Source of the DNA: an uncultured Lachnospiraceae bacterium
GTDB lineage: Bacteria > Bacillota > Clostridia > Lachnospirales > Lachnospiraceae
Assembly: GCA_910586955.1 (NCBI GenBank)
Contig: CAJUMM010000018.1
Span: 28,105 to 40,952 of the forward strand
Length of the DNA stretch: 12,848 bases
Direction: 5' to 3'
Position 1 is the stretch's first letter; each line of letters begins with the position of its first letter. Made by a program: the position numbers and the translations under genes. Below are positions 6,467 to 12,842 of this stretch, in pieces. The notes beneath the pieces are model-generated. The model was not told the DNA's origin. It ran no database searches and saw only the letters and a program-made list of their open reading frames with translations.

Positions 6467-7561
6467 GTGCGGACTTTTATGAAAAGAGAAAAAATTTTGA
6501 AGATTTTTGTCCTGCTGGAATTAATGCTCCTGGCAGGTTTTTCATCCGTTTGTTTTTATGGAAAAGAGGATGGGTTTCTTCCGGCTTCCAGCCTTAAGGA
6601 GCAGGAAGAGGAGGATTTTATTAAATGGGTGGATTTCCGGGTAACGGCTTCCGCTTTGGGTAAGGCTTACGAGTATGACCGGGATACTTATGGGGAGGAA
6701 GTGCACCTGAACTGGATAGAACTCTTGGCTTATGCTGCTGCCAAGGCCGGCGGGGAATTTGCAGGGACCAAAGGGGAGGGTTATATTGACGAGGCGGCCA
6801 AGCGGCTGAAGAACGGGGAGAAGATGGAGGAACTGGCGGAAGGGCTCCAGTACTATGCCTATTACCTGGAGGCGTATACGGCCGTTCTGGGGGGCATGGT
6901 GGGAGAGTACGAGATCCAGGTGCCTATAGAAGAGGCAGAAGAACAGAAGCCCCCGGAAGGAGAAGGGGTCCCCGGTGCGGACCTGGTTGACGATGGGCTT
7001 CAATGGGAAAAGCGGTATGGTTTGAAAGCCTTTCTTCCGATAGCGAAGGATTTTCCCTACAGCGACTATGATGATTTCGGAGTTTCCAGAAGCTACGGAT
7101 ACCGCCGGAGGCATCTGGGCCATGATATGATGGGACAGACAGGGACGCCTATTATTGCCGTGGAGTCCGGGTATGTGGAGGCCCTGGGCTGGAACCAGTA
7201 CGGCGGGTGGCGGATCGGAATCCGCAGCTTTGATGAAAAACGCTATTATTACTATGCACATCTGCGCCAGGGCTTTCCTTATGCTTTGGGATTAGAGGAG
7301 GGAAGCCGGGTTCAGGCCGGGGACGTGATTGGATATATGGGGCATACGGGATACAGCTCCAAGGAGGATGTGAACAATATTGACGAGACGCATCTCCATT
7401 TCGGCCTCCAGCTGATCTTTGATGAATCCCAGAAAGAAGGGAACGGGGAAATCTGGATTGACTGCTATCAGCTTATCCGGTTTCTCTACCGGAACCGCAG
7501 CGAGTGCATCCGGAACGACGAGACGAAGGAATGGCACAGAGTCTATGAGATGCGCGATTGA
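6467..7561 (+). CDS. Membrane-anchored M23 (LytM/lysostaphin-like) metallopeptidase
   Basis: Predicted zinc endopeptidase acting on peptidoglycan cross-bridges or peptides outside the membrane. A signal anchor covers about residues 10-30. A helical region (50-145) and a short acidic Pro/Glu linker (155-170) precede the M23 domain (about 205-325). The zinc and catalytic residues are present: His216 and Asp220 in HLGHD, His264 in YYYAHL, and His309 and His311 in HLHFG, so it should be active. The start used is GTG at 6467 because AAAGGA lies at the right distance. An ATG four codons in (6479) is an alternative but is far from that site. Length is 364 residues. No clear promoter is seen. The amidohydrolase gene follows after 61 bases with no terminator, so co-transcription is likely. 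Confidence 0.9.
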   Translation: MRTFMKREKILKIFVLLELMLLAGFSSVCFYGKEDGFLPASSLKEQEEEDFIKWVDFRVTASALGKAYEYDRDTYGEEVHLNWIELLAYAAAKAGGEFAGTKGEGYIDEAAKRLKNGEKMEELAEGLQYYAYYLEAYTAVLGGMVGEYEIQVPIEEAEEQKPPEGEGVPGADLVDDGLQWEKRYGLKAFLPIAKDFPYSDYDDFGVSRSYGYRRRHLGHDMMGQTGTPIIAVESGYVEALGWNQYGGWRIGIRSFDEKRYYYYAHLRQGFPYALGLEEGSRVQAGDVIGYMGHTGYSSKEDVNNIDETHLHFGLQLIFDESQKEGNGEIWIDCYQLIRFLYRNRSECIRNDETKEWHRVYEMRD

Positions 7562-7622
7562 CTTTTGCGCCGGAGGGGGATACACTGGACAGAAGAGTAA
7601 ATGGTGTAAGGAAGGAATGTAA

Positions 7623-8510
7623 ATGCTGGGAGAGTGCCATGCCCATCTGATGATGGACGGGATAAATTATAAAGAGGCTGCCGTCCTTCACCGGGACGGG
7701 GTGAAGGAAGAGGTGATCCGGCGGCATTTCCAAGCCTGGAAGGATGCCGGTGTCACCTTTGTCCGGGACGGAGGGGATGCCCTGGGGGTGTCACGCCGGG
7801 CACGGGATTTGGCGGAAGAATACGGGATTGACTACCGTACGCCCCTCTTTGCCATTCATAAAAAAGGACATTACGGCGGCATTGTGGGACATGCTTTTGG
7901 GGATTTGAGAGAGTACCGGGAGCTGGTTCTGAAAGCAAAAAGAGAAGGGGCCGATTTTATAAAGATAATGATCAGCGGTATTATGAATTTCTCCGCTTTC
8001 GGGGTGCTCACGGAAGAAGGGCTGGATCCGGAGGAGATACGGGAGATGATCCGGATTGCCCATGGGGAGGGAATGGCGGTAATGGCTCACGGGAACGGGG
8101 ACAGGCCGGCAGCTGCGGCTCTGGAGGCAGGAGTGGACAGCCTGGAGCATGGAAATTATTTGAGCAGGGATACGCTGAATTTATTGGCGGAAAGTTCCGC
8201 CGTCTGGGTTCCCACTCTGGCTCCTGCAGGGAATCTCTTAGGCTGCGGACGCTTTCCGGAGGAGGAAGTGAAGCGCATTCTGGAAAGGCAGATGGGGTGT
8301 GTCCGCTATGCCTTTGGGCAGGGCGCCAGGCTGGGCCTGGGGAGCGATGCGGGGGCCTACCGGGTTCCCCACGGACAGGGACTTCTGGATGAATACGGAT
8401 ATATGCTTCAGGCTGTGGGACAAGATCAGGAAGAGCCCCTGAAGCAGAGGCTTAGGGGCTCGGAAATCCGGATTCGTGAGATTTTTCACAGTTCTTCCCG
8501 GCAGAAATAG
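7623..8510 (+). CDS. Short amidohydrolase-superfamily metal-dependent hydrolase
   Basis: TIM-barrel metallohydrolase, probably cytoplasmic; the substrate (a cyclic amide, dipeptide-like or similar C-N bond compound) cannot be named. The amidohydrolase metal-site series is complete: His6 and His8 (HAH), Lys114 in DFIK (the usual carboxylated lysine), His156 (MAHGNGD), His176 (EHGNY) and Asp242 (GSDAG). At 295 residues it lacks the N-terminal beta-sandwich half found in imidazolonepropionase- and prolidase-like members, since the HxH lies at residue 6. It also lacks the usual C-terminal G-x-I-x-x-G-x-x-ADL segment. The ATG at 7623 has AAGGAAGG upstream. Its last 25 bases overlap the end of the reverse-strand HTH/zinc-ribbon gene. 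Confidence 0.85.
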   Translation: MLGECHAHLMMDGINYKEAAVLHRDGVKEEVIRRHFQAWKDAGVTFVRDGGDALGVSRRARDLAEEYGIDYRTPLFAIHKKGHYGGIVGHAFGDLREYRELVLKAKREGADFIKIMISGIMNFSAFGVLTEEGLDPEEIREMIRIAHGEGMAVMAHGNGDRPAAAALEAGVDSLEHGNYLSRDTLNLLAESSAVWVPTLAPAGNLLGCGRFPEEEVKRILERQMGCVRYAFGQGARLGLGSDAGAYRVPHGQGLLDEYGYMLQAVGQDQEEPLKQRLRGSEIRIREIFHSSSRQK

Positions 8511-9127
8511 CAGGTAAAATGTCCGGGACTGGAGCCTTTGGGAATTTGGTTTTCCGCTCCGCAGTAGGAGCAGCGGACAACCTCCTTTCCGGCTGACAGG
8601 GGTATCCATTCCTCGTACCGTTCCGCAGCATTGCGGGCAGGGCGGTAGGGTTTGGAAGGCTGCACATAGGTCCGGGACTCTTCGGATCCTGATTTTTCTT
8701 TAGGAGCAGTCCTGGCGGTTTTGGAGGTGAAAGCCTTGGAAGAGTTCCGCCTGGTTTTGGAGACTGCAGGGTAGCTAAGACGGTAATTTTTCTCATCAAC
8801 GGTAATATCCGGGTAATGTCCCTGGGCTTTCAGGTCTTTGATTTCCCGGAGGACCTGCTGCCTGCTGATGCCGAGCTCATGGGCGATTTTCTCCATGCTT
8901 TGATAGCGGTCGGTGAGAAGCAGGCGGTTATAAACAGCTGTCCGGTCTTTTAAATCTTCTGTGCCGAAGATCCGCTGGTTCACCTTCCGGTCTACGGCAG
9001 TCCGGGAAAGAGACGGAGCCTGGGGACGGACGGGAACCTGGACAGGAGGCGTTTTGGGGGAGGAGGCTTTCTCCCTGCTTTTTTTCACGGCCATAATGAT
9101 AATAATGATTATAAGGATTTCCAGCAT
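8486..9127 (-). CDS. Membrane-anchored HTH protein with C-terminal zinc ribbon, function unknown
   Basis: 213-residue protein that I cannot assign to a named family. Residues 2-14 (LEILIIIIIIMAV) are a short hydrophobic segment followed by KK, so the protein is probably tethered to the membrane with its body inside the cell. A Pro-rich linker (24-40) follows. Residues about 73-120 look like a winged helix-turn-helix: YQSMEKIAHELGISRQQV, then a basic helix and a strand-rich wing. A basic, Ser/Thr-rich disordered stretch (122-165) leads to a C-terminal ribbon with Cys186/Cys189 and Cys206/Cys209. The ATG at 9127 has GAGGTG upstream; a much longer open frame (to 9499) runs through the divergent gene and is rejected. 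A tethered regulator or nucleic-acid-binding scaffold is possible; a non-DNA-binding role is not excluded. Confidence 0.8.
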   Translation of the reverse strand: MLEILIIIIIIMAVKKSREKASSPKTPPVQVPVRPQAPSLSRTAVDRKVNQRIFGTEDLKDRTAVYNRLLLTDRYQSMEKIAHELGISRQQVLREIKDLKAQGHYPDITVDEKNYRLSYPAVSKTRRNSSKAFTSKTARTAPKEKSGSEESRTYVQPSKPYRPARNAAERYEEWIPLSAGKEVVRCSYCGAENQIPKGSSPGHFTCYFCREEL

Positions 9128-9153
9128 AATGGCACCTCGTTCCATAAGTCCAT

Positions 9154-9181
9154 TTGAATAGAGACAGTCTATCTTTATGAT
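9154..9181 (+). promoter_or_regulatory. Promoter of the metallophosphoesterase gene with internal palindrome
   Basis: TTGAAT (9154-9159) and TATGAT (9176-9181) are separated by 16 bases, placing a start near 9188 and a short leader before the TTG start at 9212. The spacer contains the palindrome AGAC-a-GTCT (9162-9170), a possible operator. This is the 84-base divergent region shared with the HTH/zinc-ribbon gene, for which I see no convincing promoter of its own. Confidence 0.6.
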
Positions 9182-9211
9182 ACACGAAAAGACTGGGAAG
9201 GGAAAGACATT

Positions 9212-10696
9212 TTGACGAAAAAAATAAGAAAAAGAAGAAGAAATAACCGGGCAAGGGTTTTGTTTACAGCCCTTGTGCTGCTGGTCCTGGTGTCCCTGAC
9301 GGCCTGGAAGCTTAAGGGGAGCAGGGGTGAGGAAACCCTTCCAGGCGAAGAAGCCTTCCAGGGGGAACAGGAGGAGGCAAAGCCGGAACAGGCCCCCCGG
9401 CCGGAACCGGAGCCCGAGCCGGAGGAACCGGAGGAGAAAAGCCCGGAGCAGGAGCGGGCGGAGTTCCTTCCGGACTACGCCAGTGCGCCCCTGCTTCATA
9501 CAACGGAGATCCGTTCCCTGTCTATGGAGGTGGGGGCTTCCGGGGAGGAAGTACGCTTTAACTGGCTTTCGCCAAGCCCCGGCAAAGGCAGTGTCCTGTG
9601 GAAAAATGCTGCCACCGGGGAGGAGCAGAAGTTTGAGGCCCAGGTCGCAGCAGCCTCTACCGTGGAAGGGTATTATGTAAACAAGGCTTCTGTTACGGGA
9701 GTCCAGCCGGGAGCTTCCTATACCTACCGGGTGGGTAACGAGGATGCCTGGTCGCCGGAGTATACCTACGAGAGGCCAAAGGAGAGCGGCCGCCTGACCT
9801 TTTTTGTGACCTCCGATGCCCAGATTGGCCAGTCCGAGATGGAGGAGCCAGGAGAGACGGCAGAGCGCTGGGACAGTGTGGTGACCCGGCTAAAGGGCTA
9901 TGTGCCGGAGGCGGAGTTTCTGTTTCATCTGGGGGATCATGTGGCGGATGCCTCCAATACGGAGCAGTATGAGCTGTTTCTTGATCATCTGGCCCTTTAC
10001 CGCATCCCTCTGGCTCCTATTGTAGGAAACCATGATATCATCAATGATTATGGTACCGGACGGGTGGGAGGCCGGAATTTCTACGAGCATTTTAACGTGC
10101 CCAACCGTTCCGACACGGGACAGAGCCAGTTTGATCTGGACGGAAACTATTATTTTATCCGGGGAGAAACCTTATTCATTGTGCTGAACAGCAGTACCAT
10201 ACAATCCTATGAGGTTCTGGAGCAGTATGTGGCCAGAGTGGTGCAGGAAAATCCCGATGTGAAATGGCGGATCCTGGCCCAGCATTTCTCACCCTACAGC
10301 AGCGTAAGCAGATACCAGGAGAACAATGACAGCCGTATCCGGGAATATCTGGCCCGGGCGGCGGTGGACAACCATATTGATCTGGTCCTGTCCGGCCATG
10401 AGCATACCTATGCCCGCTCTGCCATCGTTAACCGGGACTGCGAGACCCTCAATGATTACAATTACGATCCGGGGGATACAGTGGTAAATCCCCAGGGGAC
10501 CCTTTATGTGACCTGCGGGACCAGCAGCGGCTGTCTGTACCATCCGGTGGAGCCGGAGGTGCGCCTTATGTTTCAGAACGAAGAGAATGTTCCCACGGCC
10601 CTGCGGATAGACATTACGGACACGGAGCTCCATCTCCGGGCGTACCTGGTAGATTCCTGGAGGGTTTGTGATGAGTATACTATTCGGAAAGAGTGA
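9212..10696 (+). CDS. Membrane-anchored purple-acid-phosphatase-like metallophosphoesterase
   Basis: Predicted extracytoplasmic binuclear-metal phosphoesterase; the substrate is unknown. A basic N-terminus (TKKIRKRRRNNR) and one membrane segment (about 16-33) are followed by a long Glu/Pro-rich spacer (38-85). A fibronectin-like purple-acid-phosphatase N-domain (about 98-188) contains VRFNW and the YTYRVGN strand. The catalytic domain (about 195-420) has SDAQIG (Asp202, Gln204), LGDHV (Asp242), GNHD (Asn273, His274), QHFSPY (His358) and GHEH (His396, His398), so the metal-site motifs are essentially complete. The start is TTG at 9212 with AAGGGAA about seven bases upstream; no ATG fits. Length is 494 residues. 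It is divergent from the HTH/zinc-ribbon gene and has its own promoter. Confidence 0.9.
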   Translation: MTKKIRKRRRNNRARVLFTALVLLVLVSLTAWKLKGSRGEETLPGEEAFQGEQEEAKPEQAPRPEPEPEPEEPEEKSPEQERAEFLPDYASAPLLHTTEIRSLSMEVGASGEEVRFNWLSPSPGKGSVLWKNAATGEEQKFEAQVAAASTVEGYYVNKASVTGVQPGASYTYRVGNEDAWSPEYTYERPKESGRLTFFVTSDAQIGQSEMEEPGETAERWDSVVTRLKGYVPEAEFLFHLGDHVADASNTEQYELFLDHLALYRIPLAPIVGNHDIINDYGTGRVGGRNFYEHFNVPNRSDTGQSQFDLDGNYYFIRGETLFIVLNSSTIQSYEVLEQYVARVVQENPDVKWRILAQHFSPYSSVSRYQENNDSRIREYLARAAVDNHIDLVLSGHEHTYARSAIVNRDCETLNDYNYDPGDTVVNPQGTLYVTCGTSSGCLYHPVEPEVRLMFQNEENVPTALRIDITDTELHLRAYLVDSWRVCDEYTIRKE

Positions 10697-10741
10697 GGTT
10701 TCTAGGGGGTGGCCGTTCAAGAAGGTATATAAAAGCGGACA

Positions 10742-10921
10742 CAGCCAAAACCGGGCAAGGTTCCCGGCAAACGGGGTAGAAACTCCGGTGAGCTAACTCT
10801 TAAGACGCACTAAGCTCATCAGCAACGGCTTCTTCGCTAAGTGCTTTCTAAAGAGTGGATCTCACCTGCGCTTCTAAACACCCCTGAATTGTTTGCCGGG
10901 AACCTTGCCCGGTTTTGGCTG
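10742..10921. repeat. 180-base element with perfect 31-base terminal inverted repeats
   Basis: 10742-10772 is the exact reverse complement of 10891-10921. The 118-base interior is also self-complementary in register: GGGGT 10773-10777 with ACCCC 10880-10884, AGAA 10778-10781 with TTCT 10872-10875, GGTGAG 10787-10792 with CTCACC 10861-10866, ACTCTT 10796-10801 with AAGAGT 10851-10856, and 10807-10815 with 10836-10844 (8 of 9). The innermost loop is 20 bases. Each outer arm also holds its own small hairpin, CCGGG...CCCGG. It lies in the gap between the convergent phosphoesterase and lipoprotein genes. I see no clear target-site duplication, promoter or reading frame. A miniature inverted-repeat element and a structured RNA are both possible; I recognise no known family. 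Confidence 0.85.
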
Positions 10922-10955
10922 CTGTTGCCTTTAGTATCCGAAAGCTATGATAACC

Positions 10956-11021
10956 GACAGCCGAAAGGGAGACCCTCCCCCTCCAAATGGTTTGGAGGGG
11001 GAGGGTCTCCCTTTTGGCGTC
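10956..11021. terminator. Very long purine/pyrimidine hairpin, probable bidirectional terminator
   Basis: 10961-10987 pairs with 10991-11017 over 27 positions with one G-T pair and a 3-base loop. The stem extends through GC and GAC pairs with one bulged A (10959) to 10956/11021. The left arm is mostly GGGAGACCCTCCCCCTCC. It sits between convergent genes and probably blocks transcription from both sides, but the flanking T runs are short. The stem is much longer than a normal intrinsic terminator. Confidence 0.65.
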
Positions 11022-11034
11022 CGGATTATGACAC

Positions 11035-11061
11035 CTTATTGAATGTTAGCAGTTCAATAAG
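11035..11061. repeat. AT-rich 9-base inverted repeat just after the lipoprotein stop
   Basis: CTTATTGAA (11035-11043) and TTCAATAAG (11053-11061) are perfect reverse complements around a 9-base loop. The repeat lies 6 bases past the stop of the reverse-strand lipoprotein gene (11067). No T run follows in that direction, so it may be a weak 3' end structure rather than a true terminator. Confidence 0.55.
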
Positions 11062-11066
11062 TATGC

Positions 11067-12083
11067 TTATTGCGCTGCCTTTTCAGCAAATTCCGTAGTC
11101 ACCAGATCCCCATAGGGAACCCTCTGTTCCAGCTCCCCGGCTTCTTCCAGGATATCCTGCAGCAGGGTGAAGCTGGGCTCCTCGAAGATGAGATCTTCTT
11201 TCCAGGTATCCTGCTCGTAATACCGGGTTACGATGGTGGTAATATCTTCTAAATCCGTTTCTTTAAACTGGGGAGCGATCACCTTGGCGATCTCTTCCGG
11301 CGTATGGCTCTGTACATAGTCCATGCCTTTCTGAAGGGCGTTGGTAAAGCCCTGGACCAGCTCCGGGTGTTCTTCAAGGAAGCTCTGCTTTGCGCTGTAG
11401 GCGGTGTAGGGAACGTAGCCGGAGTCCACACCCAGAGAGGCGACCACGTATCCGGCGCCCTCTTTCTCCAGGGTGGAGGCGCCTGGTTCAAATTCTACTG
11501 TGAAGTCTCCCTGGCCGCCTGTAAAGGCAGCAGCCGTAGAGCCGAAGTCAATACTCTGATCAATGTTCATATCGGCGGCAGGATCCAGGTTATTTTTCTT
11601 CAGGATGTACTCGAATACCATTTGCGGCATCCCGCCTTTACGTCCTCCAAGGACATCCTTTCCCTTTAGATCCGACCACTGGAAATTCTCCAGGGGCTCC
11701 CGGGCTACCAGGAAGTTTCCGGCCCGCTGGGTGAGCTGGGCAAAATTTACAATGTAATCGTCGGGATTTTGGCTATAGACATAAATGGAAGACTCGGATC
11801 CCATAAATCCGATATCTGCCTCCCCGGAGAGCACGGCGGTCATTGTCTTGTCGGCTCCAAATCCGGTCACAAGCTGCAAATCAATCCCCTCTTCCGCAAA
11901 ATATCCTTCTTCAATGGCCACATACTGGGGAGCATAGAAAATGGAATGGGCCACCTCGTTGAGGGTTACGGTAGTTAAATCGCCGGATGCGGGTTCCTTC
12001 TTTTCCCCGCAGCCCAGCATTCCCATAGTAATGAGCGCCAGCGCTGTCACGGACAGCAAAATGGCAGGCAGTTTCTTTTTCAT
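11067..12083 (-). CDS. ABC-transporter substrate-binding lipoprotein, SsuA/NMT1-like
   Basis: Extracytoplasmic solute-binding lipoprotein of the NMT1/THI5/SsuA/TauA class. The signal peptide MKKKLPAILLSV... ends in the lipobox MLGC, with Cys25 as the lipidated residue. The mature part begins with the class pattern VAHSIFYAPQYVAIEEGYFAEEGID, followed by GADKTMTAVLSGEADIGFMG (about 75-95). The second lobe contains LKGKDVLGGRKGG and FGSTAAAFTGGQGDF. There is no CCCFC-type cysteine motif, so a thiamine-precursor role is not supported. The ligand (sulfonate, pyrimidine or other) is unknown. The ATG at 12083 has a strong AAAGGAGG site. Length is 338 residues. No permease or ATPase gene adjoins it: a toxin-antitoxin pair lies upstream and a convergent gene downstream. 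Confidence 0.88.
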   Translation of the reverse strand: MKKKLPAILLSVTALALITMGMLGCGEKKEPASGDLTTVTLNEVAHSIFYAPQYVAIEEGYFAEEGIDLQLVTGFGADKTMTAVLSGEADIGFMGSESSIYVYSQNPDDYIVNFAQLTQRAGNFLVAREPLENFQWSDLKGKDVLGGRKGGMPQMVFEYILKKNNLDPAADMNIDQSIDFGSTAAAFTGGQGDFTVEFEPGASTLEKEGAGYVVASLGVDSGYVPYTAYSAKQSFLEEHPELVQGFTNALQKGMDYVQSHTPEEIAKVIAPQFKETDLEDITTIVTRYYEQDTWKEDLIFEEPSFTLLQDILEEAGELEQRVPYGDLVTTEFAEKAAQ

Positions 12084-12089
12084 GTGAAA

Positions 12090-12130
12090 TCCTCCTTTTT
12101 CCGAATACTATATGATATACAAAAGGAGGA
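12090..12130 (-). promoter_or_regulatory. Inverted repeat sequestering the lipoprotein ribosome site
   Basis: TCCTCCTTTT (12090-12099) and AAAAGGAGGA (12121-12130) are perfect reverse complements. On the minus-strand mRNA the 12090-12099 arm is the Shine-Dalgarno sequence, six bases before the ATG at 12083, and the other arm is a perfect anti-Shine-Dalgarno. The 21-base loop holds the AT palindrome TATAT-c-ATATA (12109-12119) and a TATAGT that could serve as -10 (12107-12112). A transcript started there would lack the anti-Shine-Dalgarno arm; a read-through transcript would contain it. Confidence 0.65.
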
Positions 12131-12199
12131 AAAAAGTGCTTCGGAAATTTCTCTTGTATTTTGCCGTTGCCAGCGGTTCCAATATTCGTATATTTTGTT

Positions 12200-12538
12200 T
12201 TATCCTTCGTTATCGTTCTGGGGCAGATCAGGAAACAGAATCCGAAGATAATCCTGTCTGCCGTAGAGAACACGGTCAATGTACACGTCTTTCCCGTTTA
12301 TACGGTAGAAAACCATGTAATTTTCACTGGTGAGAAAACGGTAATCACTTTCTATATTTGTTATAGAGGACAGCGGAGAGCCGATTTCTGAAAAGTTTTC
12401 CAGTTTATCAACAGTATCCATGACTTTGCTTACAGTATTTTCTGCCGCTTGTGGATTGCATAGCTCAAAGGAAATATACTCCCAGATTTCATCAAGGTCG
12501 TTCAGGGCTTCCGGAGAGTAGTGGATGCTATTCTTCAT
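12200..12538 (-). CDS. Type II toxin of the RelE/ParE family
   Basis: Predicted toxin of a type II toxin-antitoxin pair. RelE-type members cleave mRNA in the ribosome and ParE-type members poison gyrase; which applies here cannot be told from sequence. The 112 residues start with IHYSPEALNDLDEIWEYISFEL, the usual N-terminal helices. They end with YMVFYRINGKDVYIDRVLYGRQDYLRILF, the strand and RVLYGRQDY pattern of the family. The ATG at 12538 lies inside the end of the antitoxin gene, with an 11-base overlap, so translation is probably coupled. Base composition around the pair is visibly more AT-rich than in the upstream part of the window, in keeping with horizontal transfer. Confidence 0.9.
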   Translation of the reverse strand: MKNSIHYSPEALNDLDEIWEYISFELCNPQAAENTVSKVMDTVDKLENFSEIGSPLSSITNIESDYRFLTSENYMVFYRINGKDVYIDRVLYGRQDYLRILFPDLPQNDNEG

Positions 12539-12788
12539 TTGCCTTTGTCTGGAAATGCGCTCTCACATCCGAGGACGAAAGCCATCCCTTTTCCTCTCCT
12601 GATTTTTTCCCTTTTGCAAGTTCACCTACGAGTTTCAAGTTCGCCTGTGTTTTTTCGTAATCCTGCATATCAATGATTGCATAGCGCCCGCGTCCATTTT
12701 TGGTAAGAAAGACCGGTGAGCCCACAGATACATCACGGAGCACATTACTGTAATTTCTCAAATCAGAGATTGGCTTGATATTAGGCAT
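12528..12788 (-). CDS. Antitoxin of the Phd/YefM family
   Basis: 86-residue antitoxin that should bind and neutralise the downstream RelE/ParE toxin and repress the shared promoter. The N-terminal DNA-binding fold shows the family pattern IKPISDLRNYSNVLRDV (about 4-20) and PVFLTKNGRGRYAIIDMQDYE (about 25-45). The C-terminal part (50-86), charged and probably disordered until bound, should contact the toxin. The ATG at 12788 has AAAGGAGA eight bases upstream. The frame remains open to the window edge, but the upstream extension crosses the promoter and is rejected. Its stop overlaps the toxin start. Confidence 0.9.
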   Translation of the reverse strand: MPNIKPISDLRNYSNVLRDVSVGSPVFLTKNGRGRYAIIDMQDYEKTQANLKLVGELAKGKKSGEEKGWLSSSDVRAHFQTKANEE

Positions 12789-12813
12789 AATTGCATTCTC
12801 CTTTCCTGCCCTT

Positions 12814-12842
12814 AGTATACCCTGATTTGATGTAAAATTCAA
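12814..12842 (-). promoter_or_regulatory. Toxin-antitoxin operon promoter
   Basis: On the minus strand TTGAAT (12837-12842) is followed after exactly 17 bases by TATACT (12814-12819). Transcription would start near 12807, about 20 bases before the antitoxin ATG, with the AAAGGAGA site between. Autoregulation by the antitoxin is expected from the family, but I could not define an operator. Confidence 0.8.

Noticed and set aside
6542..7261. 239-codon minus-strand open frame inside the M23 gene
   Set aside because: It is antisense to a complete peptidase with intact catalytic residues, and shows no ribosome site.
9128..9499. Upstream extension of the HTH/zinc-ribbon frame into the divergent phosphoesterase gene
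   Set aside because: It would overlap the N-terminus of the phosphoesterase and its promoter. The ATG at 9127 has a good ribosome site and begins with a membrane segment.
10801..10845. Hammerhead-ribozyme-like CTGATGAG on the minus strand next to a GAAG after a complementary stem
   Set aside because: Only about nine bases separate the two core pieces, too few for the other two stems of a hammerhead.
10742..10921. Retron-like non-coding RNA with a1/a2 inverted ends
   Set aside because: No reverse transcriptase gene is present in the window, and the ends are much longer than typical retron a1/a2 repeats.
10841..11098. 85-codon plus-strand open frame in the convergent gap
   Set aside because: It starts at GTG without a ribosome site, runs through the hairpin arms, enters the lipoprotein gene antisense and has no recognisable protein features.
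12112..12333. Plus-strand frame following an AAAAGGAGG sequence at 12121
   Set aside because: That sequence is the anti-Shine-Dalgarno arm of the minus-strand hairpin. The frame starts before it and runs antisense through the toxin gene.
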